A stretch of DNA of 64,000 nt, taken from the NCBI GenBank assembly GCA_013365325.1, contig JABVXV010000263.1, forward strand, positions 1 through 64,000, in the 5' to 3' direction. The position numbers and the translations under genes are program-made. Shown here piece by piece: positions 38,901 to 53,468 of this stretch. Every line of letters starts with the position of its first letter. Position 1 is the first letter of the stretch. The notes under the pieces are model-generated. The model was not told the DNA's origin, searched no databases, and worked only from the letters and a program-made list of their open reading frames with translations. This DNA is from Dipetalonema caudispina (lineage: Eukaryota; Nematoda; Chromadorea; Rhabditida; Onchocercidae).

Positions 38901-41900
38901 CGGGTGGGATATGTTCAGTACAGGTGGTTTCTTAGGAATAGTATGAAGCATTTAATGTTAGACTTTTTCTTGATAAGATTAATCGGTTCCTATTATGACC
39001 GCATTATGATGCACCAAATTCGTAGTTTGTTCTTTTATCTGAACTTAATTTTATTAAATTACGATGAAAATGATTAGTGATGTCCATTTTTACTTGTTTT
39101 TAATGAGCCAATTTTAGTCAGTTCCCATATCATTAAATTCCATCAAATTGTTTATTAGTTAACAACAATTGTATAACCGAAAAATATTTCTCCCCCAAAG
39201 TTCTCAGGATAGAGAAAAAGCTGTTCAGCTAACGTTTTGTTTTGATTTCCTGCTATGAATCCGTTTTTTAGCAAGATTTTAAAATATCCTTGCAACGCCT
39301 GTCCAGTTCTGATGTTAGATTAATTAGCTAGTGGATAAGAAGAAGGTGGTGGGACTAAGAATGGATTCATAAATATATTTTATTACTTAATGGATATTCC
39401 ATGTGATAATTCAGAACAGGGATCGATTAGGTGTTGTCTATTACAATACTGCTCTTTCAAGCACAAAAGCTACTCATGGCGGAACGGTGGTATCACGTGA
39501 AGCGGATATCGTAACGGCTCATGGTAATCTTTTGCTTACTAATAATTCTATAAATTCCATAGATTTTGCGAAATTTGTCATTAAGTTGACATACAGTATG
39601 TACTGGATGCAATGCAGTTTAATGCAAATAGATACAAAAATTTCAATATTTTTCTTCATTACTTAAGCTTCTGGAATTGTTTTTTTCTGATGAATAAAAT
39701 TAAAGAATCTTAATTTTAATGAATGCGATGGTTGATCTTCAAAGATTTTATAATTTTCAGAGTTAGGTCATAATTGGGGTGCAACACATGACGATTTGTC
39801 GGTGGAATGTTCACCACCGTACAGTTTAGGTGGTTCCTATATTATGAATACTTTCTCTGTCTCCGGATATGATGAAAATAATAACGTGAGTTGGCATGTA
39901 TTTCAAAAAAAAAGCAACAAATAATTTATGCATAAATCAGGAATAAACGCCATAAAAAATCGGAGTAATCGGTAAACTGTGACATGCTGTTTAGTTCCAT
40001 CAAAATTTCTAATTATGTTTCAGTTTATTGGAATTTTTCAGTTAGTAATTTCATCACGTTTCAATTCATGCATCCGCATTCTTCCTCATGTTTTAAATAT
40101 GAATTTTATTCATATGGTGAATCTTCCAACTGATAAATGAGGACTTAGTGTTTAAGATAGTTTTTCCATTAATATACTTCAATAAATGACAAATATAATG
40201 CCTTGTTTAACAGCGTTTCTCGCCATGTTCGCGTCGTCTCATTGGAAAAGTTTTGTCACGAAAAGCAAATATTTGCTTTGAACCTGAAATGAATGCTTTC
40301 TGTGGTAATGGTAAAGTTGAAAATGACACAAATGGTTTCGCGGAAGAATGCGATGTTGGTGGTTTGCTTTCCGGAACTACTGATAAGTAAGTAATTTGAA
40401 GATCTGGTTTCATTCAATTTTGGTAATATAAAACAGCTAAGAAGATATCCTATCGTATCTAAAATGAATTTCATGCATTAGAAAAAAGTTTTAAGCATAA
40501 AGGAAATCAATTATATAAATGCCATGTCACAGGAAAGTTCGAACTGTCATGTTATTTTGGACACTTATAATTTTTGGATCAATGTCTAATGTTCAAGAAT
40601 TAATTTTTAAAATGTGTTTAACTCTTGAACATTTGAGATCTCATTTTCTCCACTGTATTTTACCTACTTATGAACTGCTTCTAAAAGTAAGTGACTTGAT
40701 ATTCAGATGTTGTACATCTGATTGTCGCCTCAAACCGAACGCAATCTGTTCACCGAAAAACAGTCCATGCTGTTCAAGCAACTGTCAGTTTCTTCCATCA
40801 ACTCATCTTTGTCTTCATGAAAATCGATTTCAGTGCAAGCTTTCCTCATACTGCACGTTAGTTCCTAGCATTTTGTTCAGCTGAAAATTACTCTAATGAA
40901 TGCAGTAAAATTTGTGAACTACGTGAAAGAAGTCAAAGATCACTTCTTAAAAAGAATGAAATTTTGGTTTCTCGTAATCACGACATTTTATGCTTAAGCG
41001 ATATAATTGGATTAATGATTAATGGTGAGCTTTTTTTTTTTTTCAGGGGGAATTCAGGTGAATGTCCAGAGCCTGGTTTTGTGCAAGATGGTACACCTTG
41101 CATTGAAGATGGCGAATGTTTAAGAGGCCACTGTCTTACGTTCTGTGAAAGACCATCTGTCAACAAAAAACCGTGCATGTGCAGTAGAGGTTAGCTTTCT
41201 GATTATGTTAATAATATTTGATGCTATATTATTAAGTTATTGATTTCTGTATACGGTGTGTAATTTCCAAGTATTGTTCTCAGCGAAATCTTCCTAACTA
41301 TTCCATCCTTTTTTATAAAATCTCTGTTGATGGTATCCATTGGTTTAGCGAAGTATCGTTCTTGAAAAATATTGGAAGATAAGAGGCTTTTGACTATTCC
41401 GCTAAGAATGAAAGTTTCGTGTAGCGTACTGTTAATTAATACCTATCTTAATAACTAATTAACCATTGATAGTTCCATCTTCTCCAGTCAACTATTCATT
41501 TCATTTATCAGTCAAACTGTGAGTTTTTAATTATAATACAGTTATAGTTATAATTAAGGGTATGGTAATAACCTTAAATTCATGAAGGTTATTATATTAT
41601 TCATTTATATTATTCATACATGTTCTGAAAATATGATTTCATGAAGCATTACAGAAGCAGTTGCTTGCTTACGTTGTTGTCGTTCTGAAAACGGTACGTG
41701 TGAGCCATATAGTTATGATCCGAAGTATATTTTAAAAGATGGTACTCGTTGTATTCATGGAACATGTTCGCGCGTCAGTTTTTGTCCTCTTTATTTTGTT
41801 TTCCAACTACTAGAAGCAAATAGCTTCCCGAAATTTTTATAGTAATAAGGAAAAATATGCTTAGAATTTTCGTGAAATTTGTGCAGTGTTCTACAAACGT

Positions 41901-42854
41901 ATTGAAAGATTACCAGAACCAAATGATCGATTTGATTGAGAAATATTCGTCTTGTCGCCATCAGTTTTGGATTTTTTTGTTTATAAGTAGCTGCTCAAAA
42001 ACCTTTGGTCCTGTTTTTATTTTATAAAGTAATGTATAACGTGATAAGAGAAGTGATTTACAATTAATTCTTTCTGTACAGGCCGTTTGCATCAAAGAAG
42101 TTGCCGATTTCATTTCTCATTTTTGGTATATCATCGAAAATCTTGATGAAACGAATTTCTGTGAGTATTATCACTTATCTATTTTAATTCTATTAACACA
42201 AACACGTTTGATAAAGAATAATGATATACTTCTTTGGAATTAATTCAGATCACAATCAAATTCTTTATATTCGAAACTTCCCACTTTTTTGTACTCACTT
42301 CAGTTGATCTGTAACTGGTAGAATATTACAGAAAGGAGTTACGATTAAACAAACTGATATCCATGCGAGTAAACTGAGTAATAGTGAATTTTTTTTTTTT
42401 CAGGGAAATTCGTTGGCGATAATTTGGTTGGTATTATTGCAGCTATTGTTCTGATTATATGGATTCCCGCAAGCATACTTATTCATAAAATAGTATGCAT
42501 TTTTTAAACTGTTTGAAAAACTGCGTCATACTGCTCCAATAATAAGTTATCATGGCTGTGATATGGTACTTTATCATATCGTTCTGTATAGATGATGGTC
42601 GCATGAATGGTTCTAGTAACTGTGGAAACTGGGAATAAATTATCCTGGAAGACATTTCATAATACTGGGAGCAAGTTAATCAGATCTAAATGTTTCTGAT
42701 TTTTTCATTGTTTTCCATTTTTCAGGATAAAGCACGGGAAGTTGCAGCGATAGGAGAAAACGAAAGTCGTATCCAAGTTGTCGGAGAAAAATCAATCTAC
42801 AAATACATTGTTAATTCTTATTTTTCGGAAAACGATATCGATAGAAATTCGTAA
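35990..42854 (+). CDS. adm-4: ADAM17/TACE-type membrane metalloprotease
   Basis: Seventeen in-phase exons give 730 aa: 35990-36074, 36271-36400, 36644-36804, 37093-37202, 37563-37738, 37898-37979, 38223-38414, 38783-38923, 39415-39523, 39761-39885, 40214-40386, 40707-40856, 41047-41189, 41655-41773, 42082-42160, 42404-42492, 42726-42854 (TAA). Domains in order: signal peptide (about 1-28), prodomain with a possible cysteine-switch Cys190, furin site RVKR at 208-211, reprolysin-type catalytic domain with zinc motif [11 protein letters not shown] (395-405) and a following Met-turn (SYIMNTFS), Cys-rich disintegrin and membrane-proximal regions ([21 protein letters not shown]), one transmembrane helix (about 665-687) and a short tail of about 40 residues. 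This order and the ADAM17-specific blocks separate it from other ADAMs. It should shed ectodomains at the cell surface. The symbol is by analogy with the C. elegans orthologue. The first exon is the least certain: an internal ATG at 36282 is an alternative start that would lack the signal peptide. Confidence 0.93.
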
Positions 42855-44371
42855 TACTAATTTCAAATCTTCATGTTCATCGGAAGAAATGTTTCTCATA
42901 GATCAGGAATATGCAATTATTTGGGAAAAAAAATCATGAAGCAAAAGTAGGCAGAAGAATGAACTTTTATACAAAGCTTTATGATCATATGTTTTGCAGC
43001 TGCAAATCGATATCCGACATTCGTTCTGTATATAATTTTACGATTTATTTTCTTAATTATCATCTTACCATCCTAGTATGTATAATTTTATATACCGAAA
43101 TTATATGTTTTGATTCTCATTTTTCGTTTCTTTTCATTTCTCTAACAAAAACTGGGGAATATGGCTCGCTTTCACTTCTATAGGGAGAAAATGCATTAGT
43201 TTGCTTGAATTTGAAATTGAAAATTGTTAGTAACAATACTCGGATCAGAATATGCAGATTGTCAAGTATTTTCAATGATTGCTGATGATTAATTTCGTGT
43301 GGATTTCTTCGTGAGCTCCCTGCTAATTTCATAAACATTTCTGGCGATTGCTAAATATCTTTTTTCGAAGAATGTATTGTGAGCAGAGCTTCAAGCTGCT
43401 ATTATTTTGCACTACCAAAAAATCATTTCTAAAAATACTGTTTCGAAAGTAATTCTAAATAATTGCTGCTGTTGTTTCCTATAATGATCGAACTACTGAT
43501 GGTGTTAAAAGCTTTTTGTGAGCTTATGCATAGTGTTATGTTCTTGGTTTTCCATGAAGTCATTTGTTTTTATGAGTCTATTATGCAACTATTTTTAGTT
43601 TGAAAATATTGGAAGGATATAAAGAAAGAGAAGGTTCTATAATTGCATATTATTTTGAATAGCTTTTCAGCATTTCCTTTAGTTGCAAGACCATAGTTTT
43701 TTTTTAGTTTTTGTAGCAATAGTATACTTCCATTAGCTTAATATTATTGTTTTTACTATAGCAAAAACTGAAAACCTCATTGTTTCCGGTGTATTTTATG
43801 CTGTTTTTACTGCTAATATATAATTATGTAATATTAAACTTTTCCGTACACTCCACTGCTTAGTCTAAAAAATGCTGTTTATTTAGAAATCCATCAGGAA
43901 ATTAACAATGATTCATATCAATTTCAAGGATTGTCCTTCATTATTGCATATTTCTTTAGTCGATGCCTTTCGTTAAATAAATGATGTCATCATCAGAATA
44001 ATGCTGTCATTAAAAATAAAAGGAAAAAAAAATAATTTTATACAATCGAATTCGACGATCATATCATTTATTTCCTGATGCCTCGCTCCCAATCTCAATA
44101 GAAATTAAAACTATCTCATAACTAAAATGGGGAATTTGGAAATAGCTTGTCAAATAAGGAAAACTCTTCGAAGACTTAACCATCTTCAGATCGCTTGAAT
44201 GGTAGGAAGTTCCCTCGTTTTTTTTTTTTTTAGCAAACGGAAAAACTTTCGGGATTCAGAAACGATGTAAGCAGGATAGATAAAAGAAATATGGAGATTG
44301 GATAAATAAAGCAAAAATAATTTAAGCTGAGTACAGTTTCACTGCAGCGGTTTTTTGGTATTTCGAATAAA
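42855..44371. other. Spacer between convergent ADAM17-like and glutaminase genes
   Basis: 3' flanks of both genes. AATAAA-like sequences occur near 43976 and 44014 on the plus strand, rather far from the ADAM stop, so the polyadenylation site is unresolved. No coding frame was supported. Confidence 0.5.
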
Positions 44372-47300
44372 TCACGATTTATTTGTTGTAAAATTATTCC
44401 TCTCTTGTGTTTTTGCTTTGTACTTTTCTAAAGCTCTTTCCAGAATTTCCACACACGTGGTTTGATCAAATGCTTTGGCATCATCGAGAGGTGTTCGTCC
44501 ATATCTATCCAATGGATCTAAACTGTTTAAACACTTTCAGAGAAGCAAACATGAAACATGATCTAATGCTAACTATCGCTAATATAATTTCTAATCGCTC
44601 GTGATAACTTTTACCACATTATGAATTACTATATATCTAATAGATACACTGATGGGGGTGATAACCGTTATATGATGCATGCGTAAAATGTTAGTATTGC
44701 CCAATGATCTTACCTGGACTTTCCTGCCATCGTTGCAACAAAAATTTCAGGACATTTTCATTTCCATGTGCAGCGGCAACATGTAATACAGTCCGATCAT
44801 CGTAATCTCTTTCAGCGATACTAACACCTAACAAAAGGTATCTGAAAAAACAGTTTTCATGGTATAGTAATGATTTTCAATTCTGTGGTGTTTTCATCTC
44901 TTTGTACAATCTCAAATATTAGCATGACTGCTCGATTATTCCTGCCTTTTTTATTTGTTTTCTAATTTACTGTTTTCTAATGTTTTCTAATTTTCATCGT
45001 TGCTGAACTTCGTATTTTCGAATTTATTGAAAATTTTTTTCTCAGATTGTGTCCTGAAAATCTCGAATACTAATTTTTCAAAGTTTCCTCCAATTCAAAT
45101 TAAATGTCAATCAAGAACGCATATTAAACTTCCACAAAAGTTTGGAGAAACCATTTTGTTTAATTCACTTCCCAGTTAAACTTTCAACAGTCAAATTGCC
45201 AGGTCTTTACTATCTATCCAAAATCCGACAAAATCTCGTCTATTTTCATATCTAATCGATACATGAAACGCTCACCTTTGAATGGATGAAATATCACCAG
45301 TAGTTGCAGCATACATCATATTCGATACGGATTCATGTTTCACTTCTCGAATTTTTTTTCGTGGATCAATTTTATGAGTTTCAGAGTAAACCTTAGATCA
45401 AATGATTATACAAAATTCATTTTGGTCTTTGAACCTAAATGTTCGATTCCAATGGTGAAAAATAAATGACAAAAATATCTTTTCTTAAAGCTATTAAATT
45501 ATGAGCTTACGAGACTGTCGTAATTATGAAAATTGAATTTTTCCACAAATTGCTCCGCAAATTTCACTCCTCGAACTGTATTACCAAGTTGATCAAGTGG
45601 TGGCGAAAATAAACAAATACCCATGACATTGGGTACAACAATGATCATATCACCCGATACACCACTTTTTGCTGGTAAACCAACCTGAAAAAGATTTCCA
45701 TGCTGCGAATAAAATTGCGTCATTTGGTAACTTATTACTAAACCTTTATTCCATCTTTAATTTCCATTATCTTCATTAGTTTACCTTGAAAGCGAATTGC
45801 CCAGAATAATCGTACATTCCGCATGAATACATCAATGATAACGTATCACGGACCGCTCGATTACACACAACTCGTTCCTCACTTAATGGTGATACACCAC
45901 CATTAGCTAATGTAGCTGCCATTACCGCTAACGTATCGACATTGGTTTCGATTGCACAAAGTTGAAAATATAAATCCAAAGTATCCTGAAATTATAGAAT
46001 AATTAATTATAAGCTAAATCTGGACAACTTATTAGATGAATAAGTTATATTTCGGAGAATGAACTGAGAACTCAAATGATCAAATGCCGGTATGAATTGA
46101 GAAAAGTGATTGCATTTGAAGTTAATTTATAGATAAGTTAATCGTCAACTCTTCAAAGCTGATTGCAACGTTTTGTCAGGTTTTAGGAGTAGTGGATATG
46201 AGTGATACCGGAATATAAAATACCCCGCTGTTTTTCTGGAAACTTCAAATTAAATCGGGATGGCATTATATTATAGGGAGAAATTTCGACCAAGTCGAGA
46301 AGAAAATTGGTACCGTACTATATTCTGTGTGTATTTATGCTACGACAACTGAAGAACATGAAGCATTCCTCCTATTTTCCGGTAAGTAAAATCCAAATCT
46401 AAATTAGGATCTGTAACTATGAAATTCCAGTAAATCCAAGATCTTACATCTCATATATCAAATGTTAATATAAATGCATCGTCGAATCGAACAAATGATC
46501 AAAAAATTTCAAATTTTTTAAATTTCATAATCCTAAAATAAAATCGGTATTCTGGAAAAGTTGTTTACTTGTAAGCTTGTCTTTGGTGGAAAACACTTAT
46601 GTTCACGCATATAATATGATAATGCATAATTTCGATCTGCAGTTTCACGTTCAGATAGGAAAACGGCATTATTGAAACCAACGAAACCTCCGGCAGCAAA
46701 TCGTTTGAAATACTGTAACGCAAAATCAAAACGATCAGCAAGCGAGGTGGAACGTTTCAGCAACGATGCTACTAATATAGCTCCAGCATTGATCATTGGA
46801 TTATGTGGTTTATCTGAAAATTTTTTCCGTTAATTTCTTATCTTAAAGTTTTTTTTTTCGTTTAATATTTCATTCAAAAGAATTTTTCACATTTATTTGC
46901 TACATTTGATGTTTGCATATTTATATTTTCCAGTTCGTTTAAATTTCAATCATAACTAAATTTTTCATCCGATTGCATATTTCATACTTTACGCATATCA
47001 GTAGAATATTTTTCACTTTATGTTCCCCATATCATCAGAATTTAATTCAAGCAAAAAAAAAAAAGAAATTCCTGAAATATTTTGTTTATGCATAATGGAA
47101 TAAATTTGATTTTTAGGTGAGAAAAGCTTTTCACTCTGATAATTGAATTTTCTGTCTTGTCAACATCTTGATAGGAGTGTATAGTTCAGCTTTATCCATT
47201 AATCATTATATTTCCTTGTAAACACAATCAGAAAATCTATTATATGCTAAACAATAGAATCAGAAATCATTGACTGTTTGCCAATTGCTACAGCATGAAT

Positions 47301-50300
47301 TATTCAAAAAAAAAATGTTTCTACCTAACATCTTTCAAATTTATACTTTCCAATTCATATAAATTAAAATTATAGACATCAACTTTTCACCGAATGATTA
47401 TAGGAATGACTTTAAATTAAACAATTAAATATTAACCTATAGAATTTACTCAGTTTAAATATCAATAATATCACTAAATTATTCAGGATTATGAATCATT
47501 AGTACAATTTAAAATTCAACGATATTAACAATTTATCAGTGAAAAATTACTAGTGTATAACTTAAAGGATATTTGAATATTATAATTGCGAAATTTCGTA
47601 TAATTTGACTCCGACGAAAAAAAAAGAAAAACAACAAAAATTAATTTTGACCAATCAATTTCGTCTTCATTGATTGAAAAAAAAAAATGTCATATGCATG
47701 TATTATTTCATCCACTTAGAAATGTATAAATGCTTGAATTCCTTCTCAACATGACAAATCAATTTTGACTAATTATTGAATGAGACTTAAAAAATCTCAA
47801 TAGTTGTTGCACATAATAAATGCATTCATGCATTAATAGAATATAGTTCAAAAACCACTTTTCTCCTTTTCAACTTCTTTACTTTACATCTTTCCATATA
47901 GCTCTTCCACATGAATTATTTTAAAAGATTTAACAGTTAACAACATTTCATCTTTTGCATGATTTTCTAATATAGTTAGATAATATTAGACTATAATTGA
48001 AGATATTGTCACATTTCAAAATGTTAATGACAAATAAAGTAAAGAGAATAAAGATTACTAAACATATTGTGAAATATTACGCTAAACAAATTATTCGATG
48101 TTTACATTAAATTTTGACCGTTGTATATTTGTTTACATTCAGACATATAGTTTTGGCTAATATGACGGTGTGAGAAAAAAGAAAAAAAAAATCACTTACG
48201 ATTATGATCCAAGCAAATTTCATTGAATAATCGACCTGATGGTTCTTGGCCAATATATCTATGTACCTTTAAGAAAAAAAATTTCAAATTTGAAATAAAG
48301 CAATGGAAATTTCCTTTTTTTTTTTTTTTTTTTTTGTTTTCGCAATTTCAAGATGGGAAAGAGATGAGATGAATGGATGCATATAGTTTGATATTGCTAA
48401 TTTGAAAGATTTGATAGAATTTAAAAAAAAAAAGAAATGAGAAATGTAAATGTACCTCTTCTGCGCCAAGTTCATCCATAGCAATAGCATAGGTGAAAGG
48501 TTTTGATACACTCTGTAAACAGAATGGTACCTGTGTTGCACCCCATGATCGACGTTGTCCATCAACGGTACAAACCGACATGGCCCAGGTTTTTGGATCT
48601 GATCGAGCTAGTTGTGGAATGTACGTTGCTACCTAAGAATATTAATCAGGTAAAATTGTTCATTAAACTGGATATCATTTGACCAGCTACTTCGTAACCG
48701 GTGCTAGCTAATCTTAGAGGATAAATGTTATCAAGAGATTAAAAACAAAAAGCCTTTTCGAATAAAGCTTCAAAACAGTGTCTTGAATACCATTCTGAAA
48801 GAAATGAAAACGAAACTAGTCTTACTGATTAAAAATGATCAGATGGATAAATCGTTTGGGAAATTCACCAATTAAATGATCAAAAAATGATAAAATTTTG
48901 AAAAATTAAAAAAATCTAAATCATAAATGGCGGCAGTTTATTTTAACGATTAATATTTCAGCAGCAAATAAAAATATTTTTGCAGAAAAAAGTTCCAATA
49001 ACTTTAAAATCAATACGTTGAATGGTGAATTTTTGTTTATGATTTCTTTTCATTTTTGTTTATGATTTCTTTTCTCTCATGGAAAACCAAATAATTCGAA
49101 CTTTTGATTATCATGCAAAAATGTCAAAAATGTGGCTTGAATTATAGATTTTTTTTTGGGAAAATTAGATTTATGAAACATTACTTCATTAGTAAAGCAA
49201 GTAATTCAATGATTGATCATCAGTGGGTGATTCACCTTTTAAAAGCGCTGTTGTTTTAAGCATCAAAAGAGGTACAGAGAAAGAAGTAAAAAAAAAGAAA
49301 AATTTCCTTGCAATCTGAAAGGTATATGATCAAAAGTAAATGAATTTTTTCGACAGGTATGAATCAGCATAATGTAAAAATAGGTGTGTCATTCTTAACT
49401 TTTGCCCATATTACAAAATGAAGAAAAAAAATGTGAGGAGTAAAATTTACATGTCCATCAGTGAAATCACGGCATGATTCGAAAATTTCACCAATAACTG
49501 TGATAAAAGCTGGCCAATCAGGGATTACGAGCTGTTTTTTCAGTGCTTTGGCAATAATCCCGATCGCATCACCAACGTATCTGAAAGCAAACACTTGCAA
49601 ATAGCTCTGTTGCTGACGTAATCTTAAAAGTCGTAAATTTTAATCCAGGAGAACCTTTTGAAAGCTTCTCGATCCAAGTTTTCGTTAATCACTTCATTAG
49701 ATGTCAAATCCAAAGCAGATTGCTTTCGTTCGTCGTGTTGTATTGCATGTAAAAAATTGGCTAAACGTGGATCATCACGTCTAATTCCAGTTTCAAAAAG
49801 TAACTAAAAATGATTTGGTGAAAAATTATTTAGTAAATTGCTGTCTATAAACTGATTAATTTAAATTATCACTTTATGGGTATAACAATGTTCTGAAATT
49901 TTAACTTTTCAAACTACTTCAGTCAATCAGTCGAGTAGTGAGAACAATTGCAAGGCTATCATAGTAGCGTCTGATTTAAAAATTTCTGGAACCTAATTTA
50001 CAAGGAATTCGGGTCTTGATCCAAAATTATACGATTAAACTATTTTTTCCAAAACAAAAATCAATTGACAGCAAAAAGTTTGCAAGTAAAATCACATTAG
50101 AAGGATTCATAATACATTTCCACTTCCTGTCAACTTAATCGACTTAAATTTATCTTTCCATAAAATAATCCATTCGTCTTTGAATAAACAATTTTTATGG
50201 TTTGGAAAAACAATCAGAAAATTTTAAGATTTCACTTTCTCAACTTTTTTAATTCTCGAATGTTGTAGTTTTTCATACTATTTTATGGTAACATATGTGA

Positions 50301-50658
50301 GTGATATTTGGGTCAAAATTATTAGACAAATATTATTAATTAATGATAGAGTAACACGATTGAATGAATAAATGAACGAATGAATGTTGTAAATCCTTCA
50401 ATTGACGAAGGGGAAAGAAAAAAAATGAAAAACCTTCAATAAACTAGATGATGATAACTTATCGGATTCCGAATCCTTATAGAGATCAAAAACGGCATCA
50501 TCGATATGTGGAGCACCTCGTGAACTCACAGAATCCGTTGAAAATTGTCGTTCACGAATACAACCCATTGAACCTTTTGATTGCGACAATTTATCGTTTC
50601 GTCTAAAAATCTGCTTTTTTAGCAGTGAACAACCGAACCTCACAAACATCCTATCCAT
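44372..50658 (-). CDS. GLS: Kidney-type glutaminase, mitochondrial
   Basis: Eleven in-phase exons on the minus strand give 585 aa: 50658-50434, 49803-49655, 49580-49451, 48632-48456, 48266-48200, 46813-46569, 45985-45785, 45684-45511, 45391-45276, 44841-44714, 44517-44372 (TGA). The enzyme hydrolyses glutamine to glutamate and ammonia. The N-terminus is basic and Ser/Arg-rich without acids at first ([20 protein letters not shown]), as in a mitochondrial presequence. The catalytic fold is recognised by the nucleophile motif SVSK in [16 protein letters not shown] (Ser-x-x-Lys), [12 protein letters not shown], the [18 protein letters not shown] block, [26 protein letters not shown] and [13 protein letters not shown]. 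The C-terminus has ankyrin repeats ([20 protein letters not shown], then [14 protein letters not shown]), as in the long animal isoform. The protein is shorter than human KGA (669 aa), mostly at the N-terminus. Further 5' exons upstream of 50658 cannot be excluded. Confidence 0.96.
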
Positions 50659-51929
50659 AAATGTACCGGAAAATATAAATTACTCTCAAATATATCAAAG
50701 AATGCTTTCACAGCAAAATTTTGGTTTTTCCATAACAAATTTTTTTTTTCATTTCTTCTTTCCCACCTTTCACAAAAAATAAATTTACATATAATTGAGA
50801 AGCAAAAAACAGCTATTTTTTTTAAAAAAAGTTGCTTTTTTACAACACATCAGAGATAATCATTTAGTCTAAAAATGCAAAATTACAACCATAAAAGCAC
50901 AAAATATGTTTTAGCAAACTTAATAAATACCATAAAAAATATTCATAAGGAGGAATTTTGATGAAAAAAAGAATTTCTGTACGATTAAAGTAACACAAAT
51001 AGCTGTTGTAGATCTATTTCATCATGAATTGGAAAACACAGTATTGCTGCCAAGATGACTACATTCCTATGAAAAAGCTTTAAGTATGACGTATAGAAGA
51101 TTTTACTTCACAATTCAAGAAAAAAGAAAAAAAGAAGACTGTATCGATTTATTTTGCTTTTTAAATTATGTAAAATGTTTAAAATAACAATGAGAAAAGA
51201 AAAAAAAAGGAGAAATTTAAGAAATTTATTAATTCATTCCTCACCTCTACAATAAATGGATTAATCACAAAAAAAAGAAAAAAAAGAAAAAGAAAAAATT
51301 CCTAGTAGGTTTCATTTTTTTTACAACAAATAGCTATACTATAGGAAGAGCTAATAATGTTACGATATCAAAGAATTGCTTGAAAGGTTAGAGGTAATAA
51401 TCTGGTGATATTCAAAAACTTTAGTGAAATTAAAGAATGAAGAATGTGTATTTGATAAGAAGGGATAATAATAATTTCGTACGGCGTTTAATGTCAATTT
51501 TTGCTCCATTCTTTCCTCACATTTTCCTCATTTTTTTTTCCTCGTTTATCAAAAATTATGATAAAAAAAAGTTATTAATTTTCAAACAACTTGTCACGAT
51601 TAAAGTATCTAATTTAAATTTTTGAAATAAATATTAAATTAGCAAACAATTTGTCAACATATTATACTAATAAATATTAATGTAGGAAATTAATTTATAT
51701 CTGAAACAACAAAGAATCATTTACAAGAATAAATAGTATTAATGATAGGATCAGTGATAAACAACAACTGTTATTTTATAGGTATAAGTATAATAATAGA
51801 TGATCACTCCTCATGTAATATCATTGATATAAATCAATAAAGGTTGAATGACGATAAACAAAGCTATAAAATTTACATTCGTTCTTTCTTTTTCTCTTTT
51901 TTTCCCTTTTTAACAAAAGATAATCGTTA

Positions 51930-52870
51930 AAGAAACGGAAGGAAGGAAAATTCTCGAAAAAAATTTTTTTGGAATATATAAAAGGAAAAAAAAAGAAGGT
52001 AATTTTGAAAAAAGAAGGGAATGGAGAAGGAGAGAGAGAGAGGGAGAGAGAGAAAAAGAAAAGATATAAAAAGCAAATAAAGAGAAAAGAAGCCGTTTAA
52101 AGCTGAAAAAAAAAAAAAAATTAGGAAAAAAGCGTACCTCCAAGTTAAAGGCATTCTCAACGTTGATATAGTAGTTTATTGCTTCGTATTTCGAAGATAT
52201 CTCTTTGTTTTGTCACCTAAATTGGATATGAAGCGATCATATTATTTCTAGACCGAAGAGGTAAAATTTCTTATTTTTCGATACTTTTCGAAAGAAATGA
52301 AAAATAAAAAATTAAAACTAAAAAGAAAAAAAAATGAACAGAAACAAAAAAAAAAAAGGCGAAAAAAGAAAATGCATCAAAATTTAAATTTAAAAGTGAA
52401 AAAAAGAAAATCAACGAAAAAGTGAATTTTCCTAACAGAGATGAAAGAGATTGTGATAGTGATTTTAATAATAATGATGATGAAGGTAATGGAAGGAAAA
52501 GATAAAAGAGAAATTTAGATCTGTAAAACCTCTCTCTCTCTCTTCTTCCATTCATTTATATGACTATAGACGGGATGCTGTTGTCGTATACGAATGTCAA
52601 AAGGTTATAGTTGGAAATTTTTTTACTTTCTCAATTCATATCATTAATAATTCAAATAAATTGAAACGAGAAAGGAAAAAAAAAAAAGAAATCAAATGAC
52701 GAATGGATGAAGGAATGAGGAAGAAAGGAAGGAAAAAAAAAAGGATTGAAAAAGGAAAAGGCGAAGAATTTTGAATGCTTAAAACTAAATAAAAATTTTT
52801 CTACAAAAAAAAAAAAAAAAAAAAAAGAAAAAAAAAAGGATTAAAATTTTGACAAAAGGAATTTTATTAT
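51930..52870 (+). repeat. Polypurine-rich region with GA and A runs
   Basis: Most of this stretch is A and G on the plus strand, with a GA microsatellite at about 52028-52064, many GGAAAAA blocks, and an A run near 52805-52826. The low pyrimidine content over hundreds of bases is unlike the rest of the window. Confidence 0.85.
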
Positions 52871-53180
52871 AATAAATTGTGGTATGGAAATGCATTGAAA
52901 CATAAATGCATATAAGCATACATACATTTAATGATTACTTTTCTCTTTCCCTCTCCACACTAGGCCCATCGTAGGCTTTTGACATCGATTGCTATCGCTA
53001 TAATTTAGAAGTTTAGCCTAGCAGCACAGAACTTTATTTAAGGCATGCAAAAGAGCAAAAGGAATGTCTTTTTATCTTTCTTTTTTTTTTTGTTTGTTAG
53101 TAAAAACTTTTAAAAGTATTAGAAAAAAGTAGATGCATTATTTGTTCAGGCTAAGCTGATATGGATATTCTGAAAAGTAT

Positions 53181-53468
53181 GAGAATAATAATGATAATAG
53201 TCATAAAATAGTAATGATATTATTAATAAATTATCACTATTGTTAGAATATTATAGATGTAAAAATAACAGCAACAACTAATAGCAATAATAATGATGAC
53301 AACAAAAAAAAAATGCTAATAATGATGATAATAATAATAATAATGGTAATAAAAATGACAATAACAAAACCAGGAAAATAATAATAATAATAATAATGAT
53401 AATAATAGTAAACAATAACGAGATGATAATAATAATAATAGTAATTATAATCATAAAACAATAATAGT
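53181..53468 (+). repeat. Degenerate (AAT)n/(GAT)n array
   Basis: Alternating AAT, AATGAT and AATAGT units with many interruptions. It is an old, decayed trinucleotide microsatellite. Confidence 0.85.

Noticed and set aside
52134..52165. Possible alternative first exon of glutaminase on the minus strand (MRMPLTW followed by a GTACGC donor)
   Set aside because: It encodes only a few residues, leaves phase 2 while the next glutaminase exon requires phase 0, and lies in a purine-rich repeat region. It could at most be untranslated leader.
51910..52555. Phe/Ser/Leu-rich minus-strand frames that resemble membrane proteins
   Set aside because: They mirror the polypurine strand; composition explains the hydrophobicity.
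53243..53461. Tyr/Ile-rich minus-strand frame
   Set aside because: Created by the AAT/GAT array.
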